From positions 310,001-374,000 of the forward strand of contig JAGTXO010000010.1 of NCBI GenBank assembly GCA_019448385.1: 64,000 bases of DNA, read 5' to 3'. Below the pieces are notes generated by a model. That model was not told the DNA's origin, made no database searches, and was given only the letters and a program-made list of their open reading frames with translations. Shown here piece by piece: positions 30,471 through 40,330 of the stretch (its first letter is position 1; each line of letters begins with the position of its first letter). Origin of the DNA: Diacronema lutheri (Eukaryota > Haptophyta > Pavlovophyceae > Pavlovales > Pavlovaceae). The translations under genes and the position numbers were made by a program.

Positions 30471-30821
30471 CGCCATGCTCTGAGGCGCCGCCGCTTTCTA
30501 AAAGGGTGTAGGGTGTAGGGTGTAGGATGCAAAACAAGCCCTCCCCACATTTGGGCCCGACGTCATTCCTTCTTCGAAGCCGTGACGTTACTCACATACG
30601 AGTACTTTTACTTAGTGTAGGATGTATCTATTCTCTAAGTATTTGCATAGTGTAGGGTGTAGGATAAGTACGGTTATGAAAGTCCCATAGGGGGGAGAAG
30701 GAATGACGCTGTGACGAAAGAAGGAATGACGTCGGGCCCAAATGTGGGGAGGGCTTGTTTTGCATCCTACACCCTACACCCTACACCCTTTTGAAAAGCG
30801 GCGGCGCCTCAGAGCATGGCG
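30471..30821. mobile_element. MITE copy 1 with long terminal inverted repeats
   Basis: A non-coding element of about 350 bp whose ends are inverted repeats of roughly 95-100 bp. The repeat reads inward from CGCCATGCTC, GGCGCCGCCGCTTTC, then three TGTAGGG units and ACATTTGGGCCCGACGTC. The AT-richer middle contains further GTGTAGG units (30.61-30.68 kb). The TIRs are almost identical to each other and to copy 2. There is no ORF with meaning, so it is a non-autonomous DNA element mobilised by an unknown transposase. Confidence 0.8.
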
Positions 30822-31022
30822 GCTCGACAGCATGGCGCCTATACAGCATGGCGTCGTCCAGCGTCACGCCGCGTCGTGGTCCTGCCGCTCCTCCGTGGCG
30901 CACGGATGGCGCTCCTCCGTGACGCAGCCGAACGACGTCGCGGCGTCACGGCCCGGGCGCAGTCGCCATCCTGGACGCCACGCTGGACGACGCCATGCTG
31001 TCGAGGCGCCATGCTGTCGAGC
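30822..31022. repeat. Spacer between the MITEs, itself an inverted repeat
   Basis: The left part carries GGCTCGACAGCATGGCGCC and GCATGGCGTCGTCCAGCGT. The right part carries their reverse complements around 30.98-31.02 kb. The two MITEs plus this spacer therefore form one inverted repeat of about 890 bp with its centre near 30.9 kb. Confidence 0.7.
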
Positions 31023-31357
31023 CGCCATGCTCCGAGGCGCCGCCGCTTTCTAAAAGGGTGTAGGGTGTAGGGTGTAGGATGCAAAACAAGCCCTCCCCAC
31101 ATTTGGGCCCGACGTCATTCCTTCTTTCGTCACAGCGTCATTCCTTCTCCCCCCTATGGGACTTTCATAACCGTACTTATCCTACACCCTACACTATGCA
31201 AATACCTAGAGAATAGATACATCCTACACTAAGTAAAGGTACTCGTATGTGAGTAACGTCACGGCTTCGAAGAAGGAATGACGTCGGGCCCAAATGTGGG
31301 GAGGGCTTGTTTTGCATCCTACACCCTACACCCTACACCCTTTTAGAAAGCGGCGCC
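31023..31357. mobile_element. MITE copy 2, inverted relative to copy 1
   Basis: Same family as copy 1 in the opposite orientation: identical TIR with three TGTAGGG units and the GGGCCCGACGTCATTCCTTC block. The middle is the reverse complement of copy 1 with only a handful of differences (for example CTAGAGAA against CTAAGTAT nearby). Such similarity points to recent duplication by inversion or foldback rather than two independent old insertions. Confidence 0.8.
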
Positions 31358-31359
31358 GA

Positions 31360-32605
31360 AGGTGGGAGGATGCCACCCGTATGCGCGCGTTTGAACGTGC
31401 GCGGACGGCCGTTGGCTTCGCGCCCTTTCGCCCACGGTTTGCGCGCCAACGGACCAGTCCTCCGCGGGCGCCGCGCATCGTCTCAGGGGCGGTCGGTGTG
31501 GTACGCCGCGCGCATCGTCAGCGCCGCGGCGTCGAGCTCGGCGAGCGAGGGCGCGTACGTGACGCCGCTCAGCACCTCGTCCGCGCCCGCCCTCGTCGCG
31601 CTCGCCGCCTCCGCAGTGCGCGCAGGCGGCTTCGTGACGGCACGCGAGGCCACGCCGCGCGCCGCAGGTGCCTTCGCGCGCTGCATCGTCTGTCTGCCGG
31701 TCCGACGCGCTCTGCTCTGAACGAACGGACGGCACGCCCGACGAGATCTCGTCGCGTGCACGCTCGCACAGCATGTACCCCCAGAACGTCTCCGAGCTGC
31801 TGCCCGACGAGATCTTCGGCGACGAGCTGCTCGTCGACCGGCACTACCGCGTGCGCATCCTTCAGCGCGTCGCCCGCCGCCGCGATGCGGCCGAGGCCAA
31901 CTTTTGGCTCGACGGCGGGCCCGCCGACTCGGTCGTCGGCGCGTGCATGTGCGGCCGAATCTACGCGCTCAAGTGCATGGGCCGGCTCGTCCGCGGCGCC
32001 CGGATCCTCGCGCTGCTGCGCAAAAATGTGGCGCTCGCCACGTGCCGCGCACACCTCATGGGCCACATGCTCCAGCGCATCGTCGGCGACAGCGGCGTCG
32101 CGCGGCTGCTGCAGCTGGTTGCAGCTCGTTCGCGAGGATCACGACACGCTCAACGCCGAGCACCAGGCCTTGGAAGCACAGCATGACACCGGCCAAGTCA
32201 TGCGACGGCATGTGCGCGCGCGCCGACGCGCTCTCCAAGGACCTCGCACGGGCGCACGAGCACGCTCACAAGCTCGATGGCTATCTGGTGTGGTGCAGCG
32301 AGCGCCTCGGTGAGAGTGACTCTTTCAACGGAGCGCTCGAGAACCTGAACACGCGGTGCAGCATGAGATGTGCTGGCTCCACGCCGAGATGTCGTCGCTC
32401 GTTGCGAGTTCGCCCGAGGCTTACGCGAACGACAGCGAGGCCACCGACTTCAAGGACCACGGCGTGTGCGTCGAGTTCGATGTCTTCAACCGCGACGGGG
32501 TCGAGGGCGCGCCCGTGCCCGCGACCGCGCCCACGAAGGCAGAGCCGGGCATCGAGTCCGAGTGCATCGCGCCCGCACAGGCAGAGCCGGGCAGCGAGTC
32601 CGAAG

Positions 32606-32638
<33 letters not shown>

Positions 32639-33660
32639 GGCAGAGCCGCGCACCGAGCCCAAGTGAGCCAACGTGCCGCCGAACTCGCCCAAGCTCTCGT
32701 CGGTCGACAGTCAGGCCACCGAGTACAAGACCTCCTACGCGAACTCACGTGCTCGCCACCTGCAACGCCTCGAGTTTACGCACGCGTTCGAGTCTGTGCA
32801 GGCCGAGGTCGCTTAGCCAAAGCGCGCCAAGGTTCCGGCCACCGGCGCATCCAGCCGCTGGCTGCGCAACACGGCGGTGCGCAACACCCGCAGCTCGGCC
32901 AACGGCAAGTAGCGCGCCGGCGCAGCGCACGGTATGCCGCGGCGAGCTCAGTCGCGAAGAGTGTCCGACTGGCCGCGCCCTCCACGGGGTGCACGCGCAC
33001 TCGGCGCGGTCCGGTCAGTCAGGGGGCCTCAGCTTGCGCGATGCCAGTTGCGAGCCCCCCCGGAATCCGCCATTCTATTCTACTAGGCGTAAATCACCCA
33101 AGCCCTTCCGGTCGCCCGCATTCCGGGGTCGGACCCTCCGTCGGCCCGGCTCGGGCCCTCCGTCCGCCGCGCCCGCTCGACCCCGAATTCTACTCCAAAT
33201 CGGCCGGTCAGGAGGGTGTCTCGGTCCTAGGCTCGTCATAAGCCTCGCCCCGACCCCTCGAGCGCTCTTATACTAACGGCGCTTACGTCAGGACAGCGGG
33301 GTCAATTATCAGATTTGTGAAAGCCCGTGCACGGATGCTCAACATGGCCTTCTCCGAGGAGTACGGCCTGGCGGGCCTAATCGCAGCGTACAAACAGGAC
33401 GTCTTCTATTTGAAGCGCATTTTGAAGGGCTGGATCTCACGCGGCTTCCCGGGCGCGTGGCAAGGCTGCGTCGAGCGGCAAAGCTGCGCGTCATCGCCGA
33501 AGCGGTGCGCACGTACAATTTCCGCAAGTACGGGTTGCTCACTGACCGGTACGCGAACGGTTTTGGCGGGCGGCTCTGATGGGCAACGCGGGCTCAGACC
33601 CTGAGACTGTGGTCTGTGCAAGTCTTCACTCCAGACTACATCGCTCTCAGACCAAAGTTT
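31360..33660 (+). other. Hypothetical gene region, unresolved
   Basis: A protein-like frame starts at ATG 31771 with MYPQNVSELLPDEIFGDELL, continuing through FWLDGGPADSVVGACMCGRI and a helical stretch to about 32.1 kb. Further charged helical stretches follow in other frames: EDHDTLNAEHQALEAQHD near 32.14 kb, ADALSKDLARAHEHAHKLDG near 32.25 kb, and HAEMSSLVASSPEAYAND plus an EFDVFNRDGVEG segment near 32.4-32.5 kb. An acidic/Pro-rich repeat follows. This may be one gene with small introns or a decayed one; no family recognised. From 33.0 to 33.3 kb the DNA is less GC-rich and I see no gene. A short helical ORF (MAFSEEYGLAGLIAAYKQDV) starts near 33.34 kb. Confidence 0.35.
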
Positions 33661-33663
33661 AAA

Positions 33664-36600
33664 ATGTTGTTCCGGTGGGCGGCTGAACCGGGGGGATCAG
33701 TGAGCATGGGTGGCGAGCTCGCGTCGGGCCTCACACTCGTGCGGCAGCAGATGGCGGCGCTAGACGTGGACGCGCGCGAGCTCGCTGCTTTTCTCAATGT
33801 CGACGCCGGCAAGCTCGGCGCGTGGGTTGCGGGTCGCGCAAAGCCAAAGCGCGCCACCGCGCTCGCGCGGACCGAAGCGGCCGCACGCGAGTGGGCATCG
33901 TCAGCGGAGGTCGTCGCGGCCGTCGCGGCGCACGGCGTTGGCGAGGGGTCCACCAACGCCACGACGAGCGGTGCGTTCGACGACGACTACTTTTGCACGC
34001 GCGAGCGGGTCATGCGCGCGCTGATCACGCTCATCTACGACGGCGACGCGGACGCGTCCGCCGCGCCCGACGGCGAGGCGGCGCGCGCGCTGTGCAGCTT
34101 TGCCAGTGGGGCGGAGTGCACGCTCGATGCCTCACGCGCCGGCTTGCTACCGTCCACGCCGCCGTCGCCGCGCGTCGGTGGCGAGCGGCATACGCAGCGA
34201 GCGGCCGCGCCGCTCAGCGCATGGGGCGTCTTTGCCTGGCTGCGCGCGCAGCTGGGCTGGTTGTGCGGCGAGCACGCACGCGCGATCACCGGCACGCTCG
34301 GCGCGTGGCTTGCCTCGGATTCCGTGCGCGAGTGCATCGCGGCGAGCGACGCGGCGCGCGCTCGCGAGGCGGCGCCGGCGCGCGACAACGCCGTGCGCGG
34401 AGGCGACACAGGCATGGCGGACGCGGGCGCGGCAGATGACACGAAGGGCTTGTGTGCGGAAGCGAAGGAGGGCGCGCAGGACTCGGGTCGGTGCGCCGCC
34501 ATCGGCAAGATGGCGCGCTCGAGCGACGCGGCGCCGACGTGTGCGCGCGCCTTCAACGCGGCAGCCATTGCCTCGGTGCGCGCGGCCGCATGCACGGCTG
34601 GTGCGGCGTCGGCTGGTGCGGCGTCGGCTGGTGCGGCGTCGGCTGGTGCGGCGTCGGCTGGTGCGGCGTCGGCTGCGGAGGTGAATGGCGCGGAGCGGCG
34701 CGGCGCGGATGCGGCGTCCGCCACCGCCGCCACCGTGCTCGCCGAGCGCGCCGCCGCCGTGCACGCAATCGAGCGCGTCGAGCGCGTCGTGCGCGCGTTC
34801 CCGCAGCCGGCCGCCGCCACGCTCCTCTGGTTTTATGCGCGCACATACTGGGCGAGCGAGCTCGCGCGCGCCGCGGCGGAGGCGAGCGAGCACGCGCTCG
34901 CCGCGCACTGCTGCGTGTGCCTGCAGCAGCTCACGACCGACGGGCTTGATCCGGACGTGACCGCGCAGCTGACAGACGACTTGGTGTGCGGCGCGCTGCC
35001 GGCCGTGCGCACGCTGCGCTGCGCGGCTCTCGCGGCGGACGCGCTGCGCGCCGAGCTGCGACTGCTCGCGCCCGACGCCGCGCGCGCCGAGGACGAGCGT
35101 TACGCGGCGCTCGAGCGCGGCGCGACAAAGTGCGCGCATGGCGGCGAGGATGGGTCGCGCCAGGCCGAGGACGCGCGCGTGCTCGCGGTGGGTGGCGTGG
35201 ACGCGAGCGTCGATGCGCAGCTGGCGGCGCGCGCTTGGGCGGCGCACTTGCTCGACCATTCGGTGCGTGCGCGCCGGCAGGCCAAGCGACAGAGGACCGA
35301 GCCAGGCGCGCGCTTTGCCGGCGAAACGCGTTTGCAGCACGCGCGCGCATGCTGGTCGGTCGAGCGCGCGCAGGCCGGCTGCGGCGCGGTCGGCACCGAC
35401 GGGGAGGGCGAGGACGACGAGGAGGGCGACGGGGAGGACGAGACGGAGACGGAGCTTGAGATGGCGTACGTGCACGGCGCGCTCGTGTCGCGCGGCGAGT
35501 GCGCCGCTGGCGCAGCGCCCACTGAGCGAAAGCGCGAGCGCCTGGCCACGCCAGCGGCGCTTGCGGGGCCGGTGCGTGCGGCGCGCGACGCGTGGTGCGA
35601 CAGTGCACCCGTGCCGCCTCTTCCGTGCGCACGCCCGCCGCCGGCATCGCCGCCGCCGCCGCCATCGCTCACGGCGCGGCGCGCGCACGCCAGCTTTCAC
35701 GTCGTGTTGCGCGTGCAGCTGACGAGCAACATCCTGGCTCGAGGTACCGTTGCGCTCACCGTCGCGCAGCGCGTCGCGCTCGGGATGGTGCCCGACGTGG
35801 TGAGCGACGCCACGCGGATCTCGATCGCGCGATTCGTCGACTTTGAGAACCCGCACACCGCCTGGTTCGTGCGCGTGAGCGAAACGTACAGGCGTATACA
35901 CCGCCTTGTCGCCCCGTTCCGCGCGCTGCGCAAGCGAGGAATGCGCGTCGGCGACGTCCTGGCGCTCCTGCAGCCGACGGGCAAGGGCGAAGCGGGCGAG
36001 GGCGCGTGCGCCGTCGCGTCGAACCCGCGCGACGAGCACGCGGCGGGCGCGCGCGCGCGCACGCCAAGTGTGGCGATGGCGGTCGGCGACGCGTGCGTGG
36101 CCACGCCGGCCGCGTGCGCGCTCGACGGGTGCGCGTCCGCTGCTCCGCCGCCATTGTGCCGCGCACCCGCGCGCGTATATCCTTCCGCGGCCCCGGACTC
36201 GCCCGCCATCGTCGCGACGACCTCGCCCTCGCCGATGCCCATCGCCGTGACGTCGTCCGGTGCGTCGACCACGCCAGCGGGCAGGCGCGGCGTGTGGCTC
36301 GGCACTTTCTTCATCGGCTGGGAGCGCGCTCTGGCGGCGCCGACCGGCCAGCTGCCGCACGGCCGTCAGGCGGCCGTCGCTGGCGCCGCGCCGCATGGCG
36401 CCGCCGTGCGCGGCGCGGCGTGCGCGGCCCAGCGCACGCAACCCGAGGGCTACGCGAGCGGCATTGCGTCGGCCGATCGCATCGCGTTCGAGCTGGCCGA
36501 CGCGGGCGCGCGCGCGGCCAAAGCCGCCGCAATGCACCACGCGCGCCCGCGCGCCCGCGCGCGCGCGGTCAAGCGCGTTTGCCGCCGAGTGCCCGGGGGT

Positions 36601-38145
36601 ACACTCGACGGACGCGCAGCACCACACCGCGCGGGCGTCGGCGCGCCGCTGCGCGCGCTCGCCCCGCACGGCGGTGCGGGCGCGAGCGCCATGGGCGCGG
36701 CCAGCTGCGCCGTGCGAGCCGCGCTGCTCGCGCCGCGCGCACCGCCGGCCGCGCCGGCCGCGTGCGCGGCGCCGCGCGTCGGCGCGCGCAGCGCCGCGAT
36801 GCGCGCGCACATCCGCTCGGCGGCGGAGGCGAACAACGCGTGGCGCCTCGCCAGGTTGATCGCCCTGCTCGCATCGGCCGAGGCGCCGTCCGCGCCGTTC
36901 GCTGGCGCGGGCGCGCGGGCGGACCCGGCGGACGTCGCGCTGGAGGCGGACAGGATCGATGGGTTCCGCCCTGCGTTCGCCAACATTGAATCTATGGGCT
37001 CGAGTAACAGCCGCCGCTCTCAGAGCGACGGCGCACGCCCTCCATTCGCTGCGCTTTGCGTGCAGTGGCTTCTCTACGAAGCTGCGGCGGCGAACGAGAT
37101 CTGCCCGCTGCGCGCGGCCGTGCGTCGGCACGCGACGGAGGCCGTCGTCGTCCTTGCCTCGCACGTCGCTGCCGTCGACCACGCGCCGATCGCCGCGCCG
37201 CCGCACAAGGCGCGCCGTGCGCAGCCCGCGCCGTTGGCCGACGCGCACAGCGGCGAAGCGCGCACCGGGACGCCCGTGCCGCAGCTCGGCGGCGGCTCCG
37301 GCCGGCAGATGCTGCGCACGCTTGCGCTCGCGTGCGCGCACGCGCGCACGCGCCGCGCGCTCCTCCTGGCCGCGTACGGCCAGGACCCGGACGCGGTGCC
37401 CGCGGTCGAGTGGCCGTCGCTGCGCGCAGTCGCGGCCGCGCTGCCGGGCGCTGCAGGCGGCGCAAGCGGCGTTGGCGGCGCTGGCGGCGGCGGCGGCAAC
37501 GGCGAGCGCGGTGCGGGCGGCTGGCGCCTCGCCGACCTTTCCGAAGGCGCGGAGGCCGTGCCCGTGCGCGCGTGCAACGACGTGGACGAGTGCATGCTGC
37601 CACGCTTCGTCTACGTCCGCGAGCCGCTCATCTGCGCGAGTGAAGTCGCACGCAAGTCATGGGGCAGCGCGCACTTCGCGAGGCCGCTGCGCTGCCGCCT
37701 CGAGGTCTTCCGCACGCGCAGCCGCGGCTGGGGCGTGCGCGCGCTCGAGCCCATCCGGCGATGCGCCATCGTGTGCGTCTACGCGGGCCTCGTCATAGGC
37801 GTGCACGATGCGGACGCGCAAGTCGACCGCCACGCGCTGTGCGATGCGTACATGTTCGACGTGCGCCGGTGCGGCGACAAGGGCTACTGCATCGACGGCT
37901 TCTCGCACCGCGGCGTCGGCTCGTTCATCAACTTTTCCTGCCGGCCGAATCTGCGCGCGAGTGCTTTTTGCACGCAGTCAGGCAGGCAACTGATTGCGTT
38001 CAGCGCCGTGCACGACATCGGCGTCGGCGACGAGCTCACGTACCGGCGCGACACGGCCAGCACGCCGCGCGACGCGGCCGAGCGCGACGAGGGCGACAAG
38101 CGCAAGTGCCTGTGCGGCGCGCCATCGTGCTGCGGCCGCTTTTGA
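33664..38145 (+). CDS. SET-domain lysine methyltransferase (SUV39-like)
   Basis: The C-terminal 180 residues form a SET domain: RLEVFRTRSRGWGVRALEPI (SET-N, R-G-W-G-V/L), IVCVYAGLVIGV, then SFINFSCRPNLRAS (the N-H/F-S-C-x-P-N knot), HDIGVGDELTYRRD (G-E/D-E-L-T-x-x-Y) and the post-SET zinc cluster KCLCGAPSCCGRF. The layout, with C-x-C-x4-C, is that of H3K9-type enzymes, which move methyl from S-adenosylmethionine to histone lysine; target not provable here. The long N-terminal part is Ala-rich. It begins with ARELAAFLNVDAGKLGAWVA followed by GRAKPKR, which looks like a helix-turn-helix plus AT-hook-like basic patch. Start set at ATG 33664; ATG 33706 is an alternative. A large insert-rich middle suggests unseen introns or disorder. 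Confidence 0.75.
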   Translation: MLFRWAAEPGGSVSMGGELASGLTLVRQQMAALDVDARELAAFLNVDAGKLGAWVAGRAKPKRATALARTEAAAREWASSAEVVAAVAAHGVGEGSTNATTSGAFDDDYFCTRERVMRALITLIYDGDADASAAPDGEAARALCSFASGAECTLDASRAGLLPSTPPSPRVGGERHTQRAAAPLSAWGVFAWLRAQLGWLCGEHARAITGTLGAWLASDSVRECIAASDAARAREAAPARDNAVRGGDTGMADAGAADDTKGLCAEAKEGAQDSGRCAAIGKMARSSDAAPTCARAFNAAAIASVRAAACTAGAASAGAASAGAASAGAASAGAASAAEVNGAERRGADAASATAATVLAERAAAVHAIERVERVVRAFPQPAAATLLWFYARTYWASELARAAAEASEHALAAHCCVCLQQLTTDGLDPDVTAQLTDDLVCGALPAVRTLRCAALAADALRAELRLLAPDAARAEDERYAALERGATKCAHGGEDGSRQAEDARVLAVGGVDASVDAQLAARAWAAHLLDHSVRARRQAKRQRTEPGARFAGETRLQHARACWSVERAQAGCGAVGTDGEGEDDEEGDGEDETETELEMAYVHGALVSRGECAAGAAPTERKRERLATPAALAGPVRAARDAWCDSAPVPPLPCARPPPASPPPPPSLTARRAHASFHVVLRVQLTSNILARGTVALTVAQRVALGMVPDVVSDATRISIARFVDFENPHTAWFVRVSETYRRIHRLVAPFRALRKRGMRVGDVLALLQPTGKGEAGEGACAVASNPRDEHAAGARARTPSVAMAVGDACVATPAACALDGCASAAPPPLCRAPARVYPSAAPDSPAIVATTSPSPMPIAVTSSGASTTPAGRRGVWLGTFFIGWERALAAPTGQLPHGRQAAVAGAAPHGAAVRGAACAAQRTQPEGYASGIASADRIAFELADAGARAAKAAAMHHARPRARARAVKRVCRRVPGGTLDGRAAPHRAGVGAPLRALAPHGGAGASAMGAASCAVRAALLAPRAPPAAPAACAAPRVGARSAAMRAHIRSAAEANNAWRLARLIALLASAEAPSAPFAGAGARADPADVALEADRIDGFRPAFANIESMGSSNSRRSQSDGARPPFAALCVQWLLYEAAAANEICPLRAAVRRHATEAVVVLASHVAAVDHAPIAAPPHKARRAQPAPLADAHSGEARTGTPVPQLGGGSGRQMLRTLALACAHARTRRALLLAAYGQDPDAVPAVEWPSLRAVAAALPGAAGGASGVGGAGGGGGNGERGAGGWRLADLSEGAEAVPVRACNDVDECMLPRFVYVREPLICASEVARKSWGSAHFARPLRCRLEVFRTRSRGWGVRALEPIRRCAIVCVYAGLVIGVHDADAQVDRHALCDAYMFDVRRCGDKGYCIDGFSHRGVGSFINFSCRPNLRASAFCTQSGRQLIAFSAVHDIGVGDELTYRRDTASTPRDAAERDEGDKRKCLCGAPSCCGRF
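34596..34670. repeat. 15-bp tandem repeat, five perfect copies
   Basis: Five exact copies of GGCTGGTGCGGCGTC, encoding A-G-A-A-S pentapeptides in the SET-domain protein. Exact identity suggests recent expansion and probable length polymorphism. Confidence 0.9.
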
Positions 38146-38225
38146 TAAGACCGGGGGCCATTGCGGGCGCGTGTGCCGATCCAGCAAATGTGATGCGCTG
38201 ACAAATTGTGAGGGTCAGAGGGTCA

Positions 38226-38227
<2 letters not shown>

Positions 38228-38258
<31 letters not shown>
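38228..38258. repeat. Poly-G run between convergent genes
   Basis: About 31 consecutive G on the plus strand, 82 bp after the SET stop codon and 87 bp before the stop of the convergent zinc-ribbon gene. Confidence 0.9.
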
Positions 38259-38345
38259 CTCGTCCCTTTGACACACACAGAGCACAGAGCACGAAACTGT
38301 GATGCGACGCCACGGCTGCCGCCTGGAACGGCGCGGGGCGCACCG

Positions 38346-38942
38346 TCACACGTGCGCGGCCGCGCGCATGGGCGCCGCGTTGCGCGTAGTGCGCGACGTG
38401 ACGCAGCTCGGGCACATCAAGACGCCGCAGGTCCCGCAATGGTAGATCCCGTTCGGGCGGTGGCCGGCCGGCTCGTTGCAGCCGGCGCACCTGCCGAAGC
38501 GCTGCGCCCTGCGCGGGAAGCTGCCCGGCGGGTAGAAATCGAGCGCGTGCGCGCACAGCCCGGGCACGTTGACGGCCCGCAGCCGCAGAGGGCCCTTGGC
38601 GAGCGTGATGCTCTGCGGGCGGAACTCGCGGTCCGGAAAGCGCAGCCGGATGCACAGGATGCAGAACACGGCGAGCGCCGCGAGCACGTAGGGCGCAGCG
38701 ACTGCAAAGCCGTTGCGCGCTTCCGCCGAGGCGGCGGGCTGCTCGCTCGTGGCGGTCGCCGACGAGCCGAGCATCGGCGGGCGCACGCCGTACTCTGCAC
38801 CAGCATCGCCGGCCGCCGGGACCGCGGGCGCAGGCGCCGTCCGGACGTAGAAGACAACCAGGCCACAGCACGTGGCGAGTGCAAGCAGGACGACAAGGCC
38901 ATGCCCGCGACGACCGCGCCCGCGCGCGTCGTCGTTGTCCAT
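38346..38942 (-). CDS. Two-TM protein with C-terminal zinc ribbon
   Basis: ATG at 38942 starts a 198-residue protein. Order: short basic N-terminus, transmembrane helix 1 (HGLVVLLALATCCGLVVFYV), a 40-residue lumenal loop, transmembrane helix 2 (VAAPYVLAALAVFCILCIRL), a beta-like segment (FRPQSITLAKGPLRLRAV) and a C-terminal C-x2-C pattern: GRCAGCNEPAG, YHCGTCGVLMCPSC. The six Cys probably bind one or two zinc ions. It converges on the SET gene across a poly-G run and is divergent from the CEP19-like gene, with 98 bp between start codons. Function unknown; a membrane-anchored zinc-binding adaptor is a reasonable inference. Confidence 0.75.
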   Translation of the reverse strand: MDNDDARGRGRRGHGLVVLLALATCCGLVVFYVRTAPAPAVPAAGDAGAEYGVRPPMLGSSATATSEQPAASAEARNGFAVAAPYVLAALAVFCILCIRLRFPDREFRPQSITLAKGPLRLRAVNVPGLCAHALDFYPPGSFPRRAQRFGRCAGCNEPAGHRPNGIYHCGTCGVLMCPSCVTSRTTRNAAPMRAAAHV

Positions 38943-39040
38943 CTCGAGCTGCGTTTAGAGTGCGTTGCGCGCGGCGGCGCCCTCCATCGTTCTCGACGGA
39001 AGGCGAAGCGATTGCGGCGGAGCCGTTTGAACTTTGAACG

Positions 39041-40174
39041 ATGGCCGGAACCGTGGAGGTGGGCTTCACGCTGCGCCATCGCCCCGCCATCGTCGTAGTG
39101 TACCCGCACCCGCACAACGAGCGCAAGCTGCGCAAGCGCGTCATACCTGTGCGCGACCACGCGGAGGTGCTGCGCCTCGCGCCCGCGGAGCTCGCGCAGC
39201 GGCTCGTCGCTGCGACGCGCCCAATCCTCGATGGCGCCGACGGAGCGCAGCTCGAGGCGCTTGCCGGCCGGTTGGCGACTGAGATGCGCAAAGCGATGAC
39301 GACCAGCGCACCCGCGCCGCACACGGGCACGGCTGCCGAGAGCAGCACCGCGCGCGCGCCGCAGCCTGTCGGCGGAGTGTCGCATGCGGGAGGCGAGGGC
39401 GCGACTCGTGCGCCCGGACGGCCGGATGTGGACACCCTCAGCCGCGATCTGCTGCGCGAGGTGGCGGGGATGCTGAGCGACGAGAGCGACGATGGTGACG
39501 AGCTCTCAAGGACGCCCGGCGCCTCGGCTGGCAACATCCGCCAGCTACCGACGTGCTCGTCATTGTGGGGCGACAGCGCCGGCGGCAGCGTGGGCGGGAC
39601 AGCGCCGGGAGCGCCTGCGCAGGGCAGGCGAGCTGCGCCGCGGCTCGACGCGCTCGACGCGCTTGGCGGCGCCGCGAGCGCGCCCGTTGCAGCCGCGCCC
39701 ATGCCGCGCGCCGAGCCGGCCGCCGCGACCGCGGCTAATGGGCCATTCAAGATGGCGGCACGAGCGTTTGCGTTCCCGGATGCCCTCGACTCGCTCAGCA
39801 CGCTGAGCACGCGCCCCGCGCCCGCCGCCCCGCCCAAGCCGACGGCCGCGCAGCTGCGCGCCCGGTCCGACTCGGTCGCGTCTATCGACTCGTTCGGCTC
39901 GATTGAAGCGGATTCGCCCGCCGCCGCGAGCAAGCCGGTGGTCAAGCCGGCGCCGAAGGCGCGCGGCGGGGCAAAGGTGCGGGTCGACCCGCTCGCTGCG
40001 CTCCTCGGCATGTCGGACTCGGACAGCGATGGCGATGGCGCCGCGGGTGCGCGCGGAGGGCAAATGGCGTCGTCTGCGCGCGCTTCGCCGTCGGCTGCGC
40101 GCGGGATCGGCGCGAGCATGCCAGCGACCTGCGCTGGCGCGCGCGGGGGCGGCTGGAACCCGCCTGGTCGTTGA
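39041..40174 (+). CDS. CEP19: CEP19-like centrosomal/ciliary protein
   Basis: The first 90 residues match the CEP19 family: GFTLRHRPAIVVVYPHPHNE followed by RKLRKRVIPVRDH, then a helical segment with EALAGRLATEM. Human CEP19 has G-I-R-F-x-P-P-A-V-I-L-I-Y-E and K-I-R-Q-R-I-M-P-V-R at the same places. CEP19 sits at the mother centriole and recruits RABL2 for intraflagellar transport entry, so the gene implies a flagellated stage. The rest (residues 100-377) is Ser/Ala/Pro-rich with acidic patches (DESDDGDE, SDSDSDGDG), longer than the vertebrate protein and probably disordered. ATG at 39041 directly precedes the conserved domain. Confidence 0.7.
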   Translation: MAGTVEVGFTLRHRPAIVVVYPHPHNERKLRKRVIPVRDHAEVLRLAPAELAQRLVAATRPILDGADGAQLEALAGRLATEMRKAMTTSAPAPHTGTAAESSTARAPQPVGGVSHAGGEGATRAPGRPDVDTLSRDLLREVAGMLSDESDDGDELSRTPGASAGNIRQLPTCSSLWGDSAGGSVGGTAPGAPAQGRRAAPRLDALDALGGAASAPVAAAPMPRAEPAAATAANGPFKMAARAFAFPDALDSLSTLSTRPAPAAPPKPTAAQLRARSDSVASIDSFGSIEADSPAAASKPVVKPAPKARGGAKVRVDPLAALLGMSDSDSDGDGAAGARGGQMASSARASPSAARGIGASMPATCAGARGGGWNPPGR

Positions 40175-40330
40175 TGAACCGGACACTACGAAGTGGAGGT
40201 GAATTGTGCGATTCCAGCATGCCGGCCGGATCGCGCGCAATCCCTTGAGGACCAACGCTTCCGGGCCAAGGCGCGAAGGGGGGGCATACACAGGGCCGAG
40301 GCGCGACGAACGGAGCGGGCGACCACACGC

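Noticed and set aside
30490-31350. Internal telomere or telomere-healing site because of TGTAGGG repeats
   Set aside because: Only three units occur at each place, always inside MITE TIRs or interiors, with unique genes on both sides.
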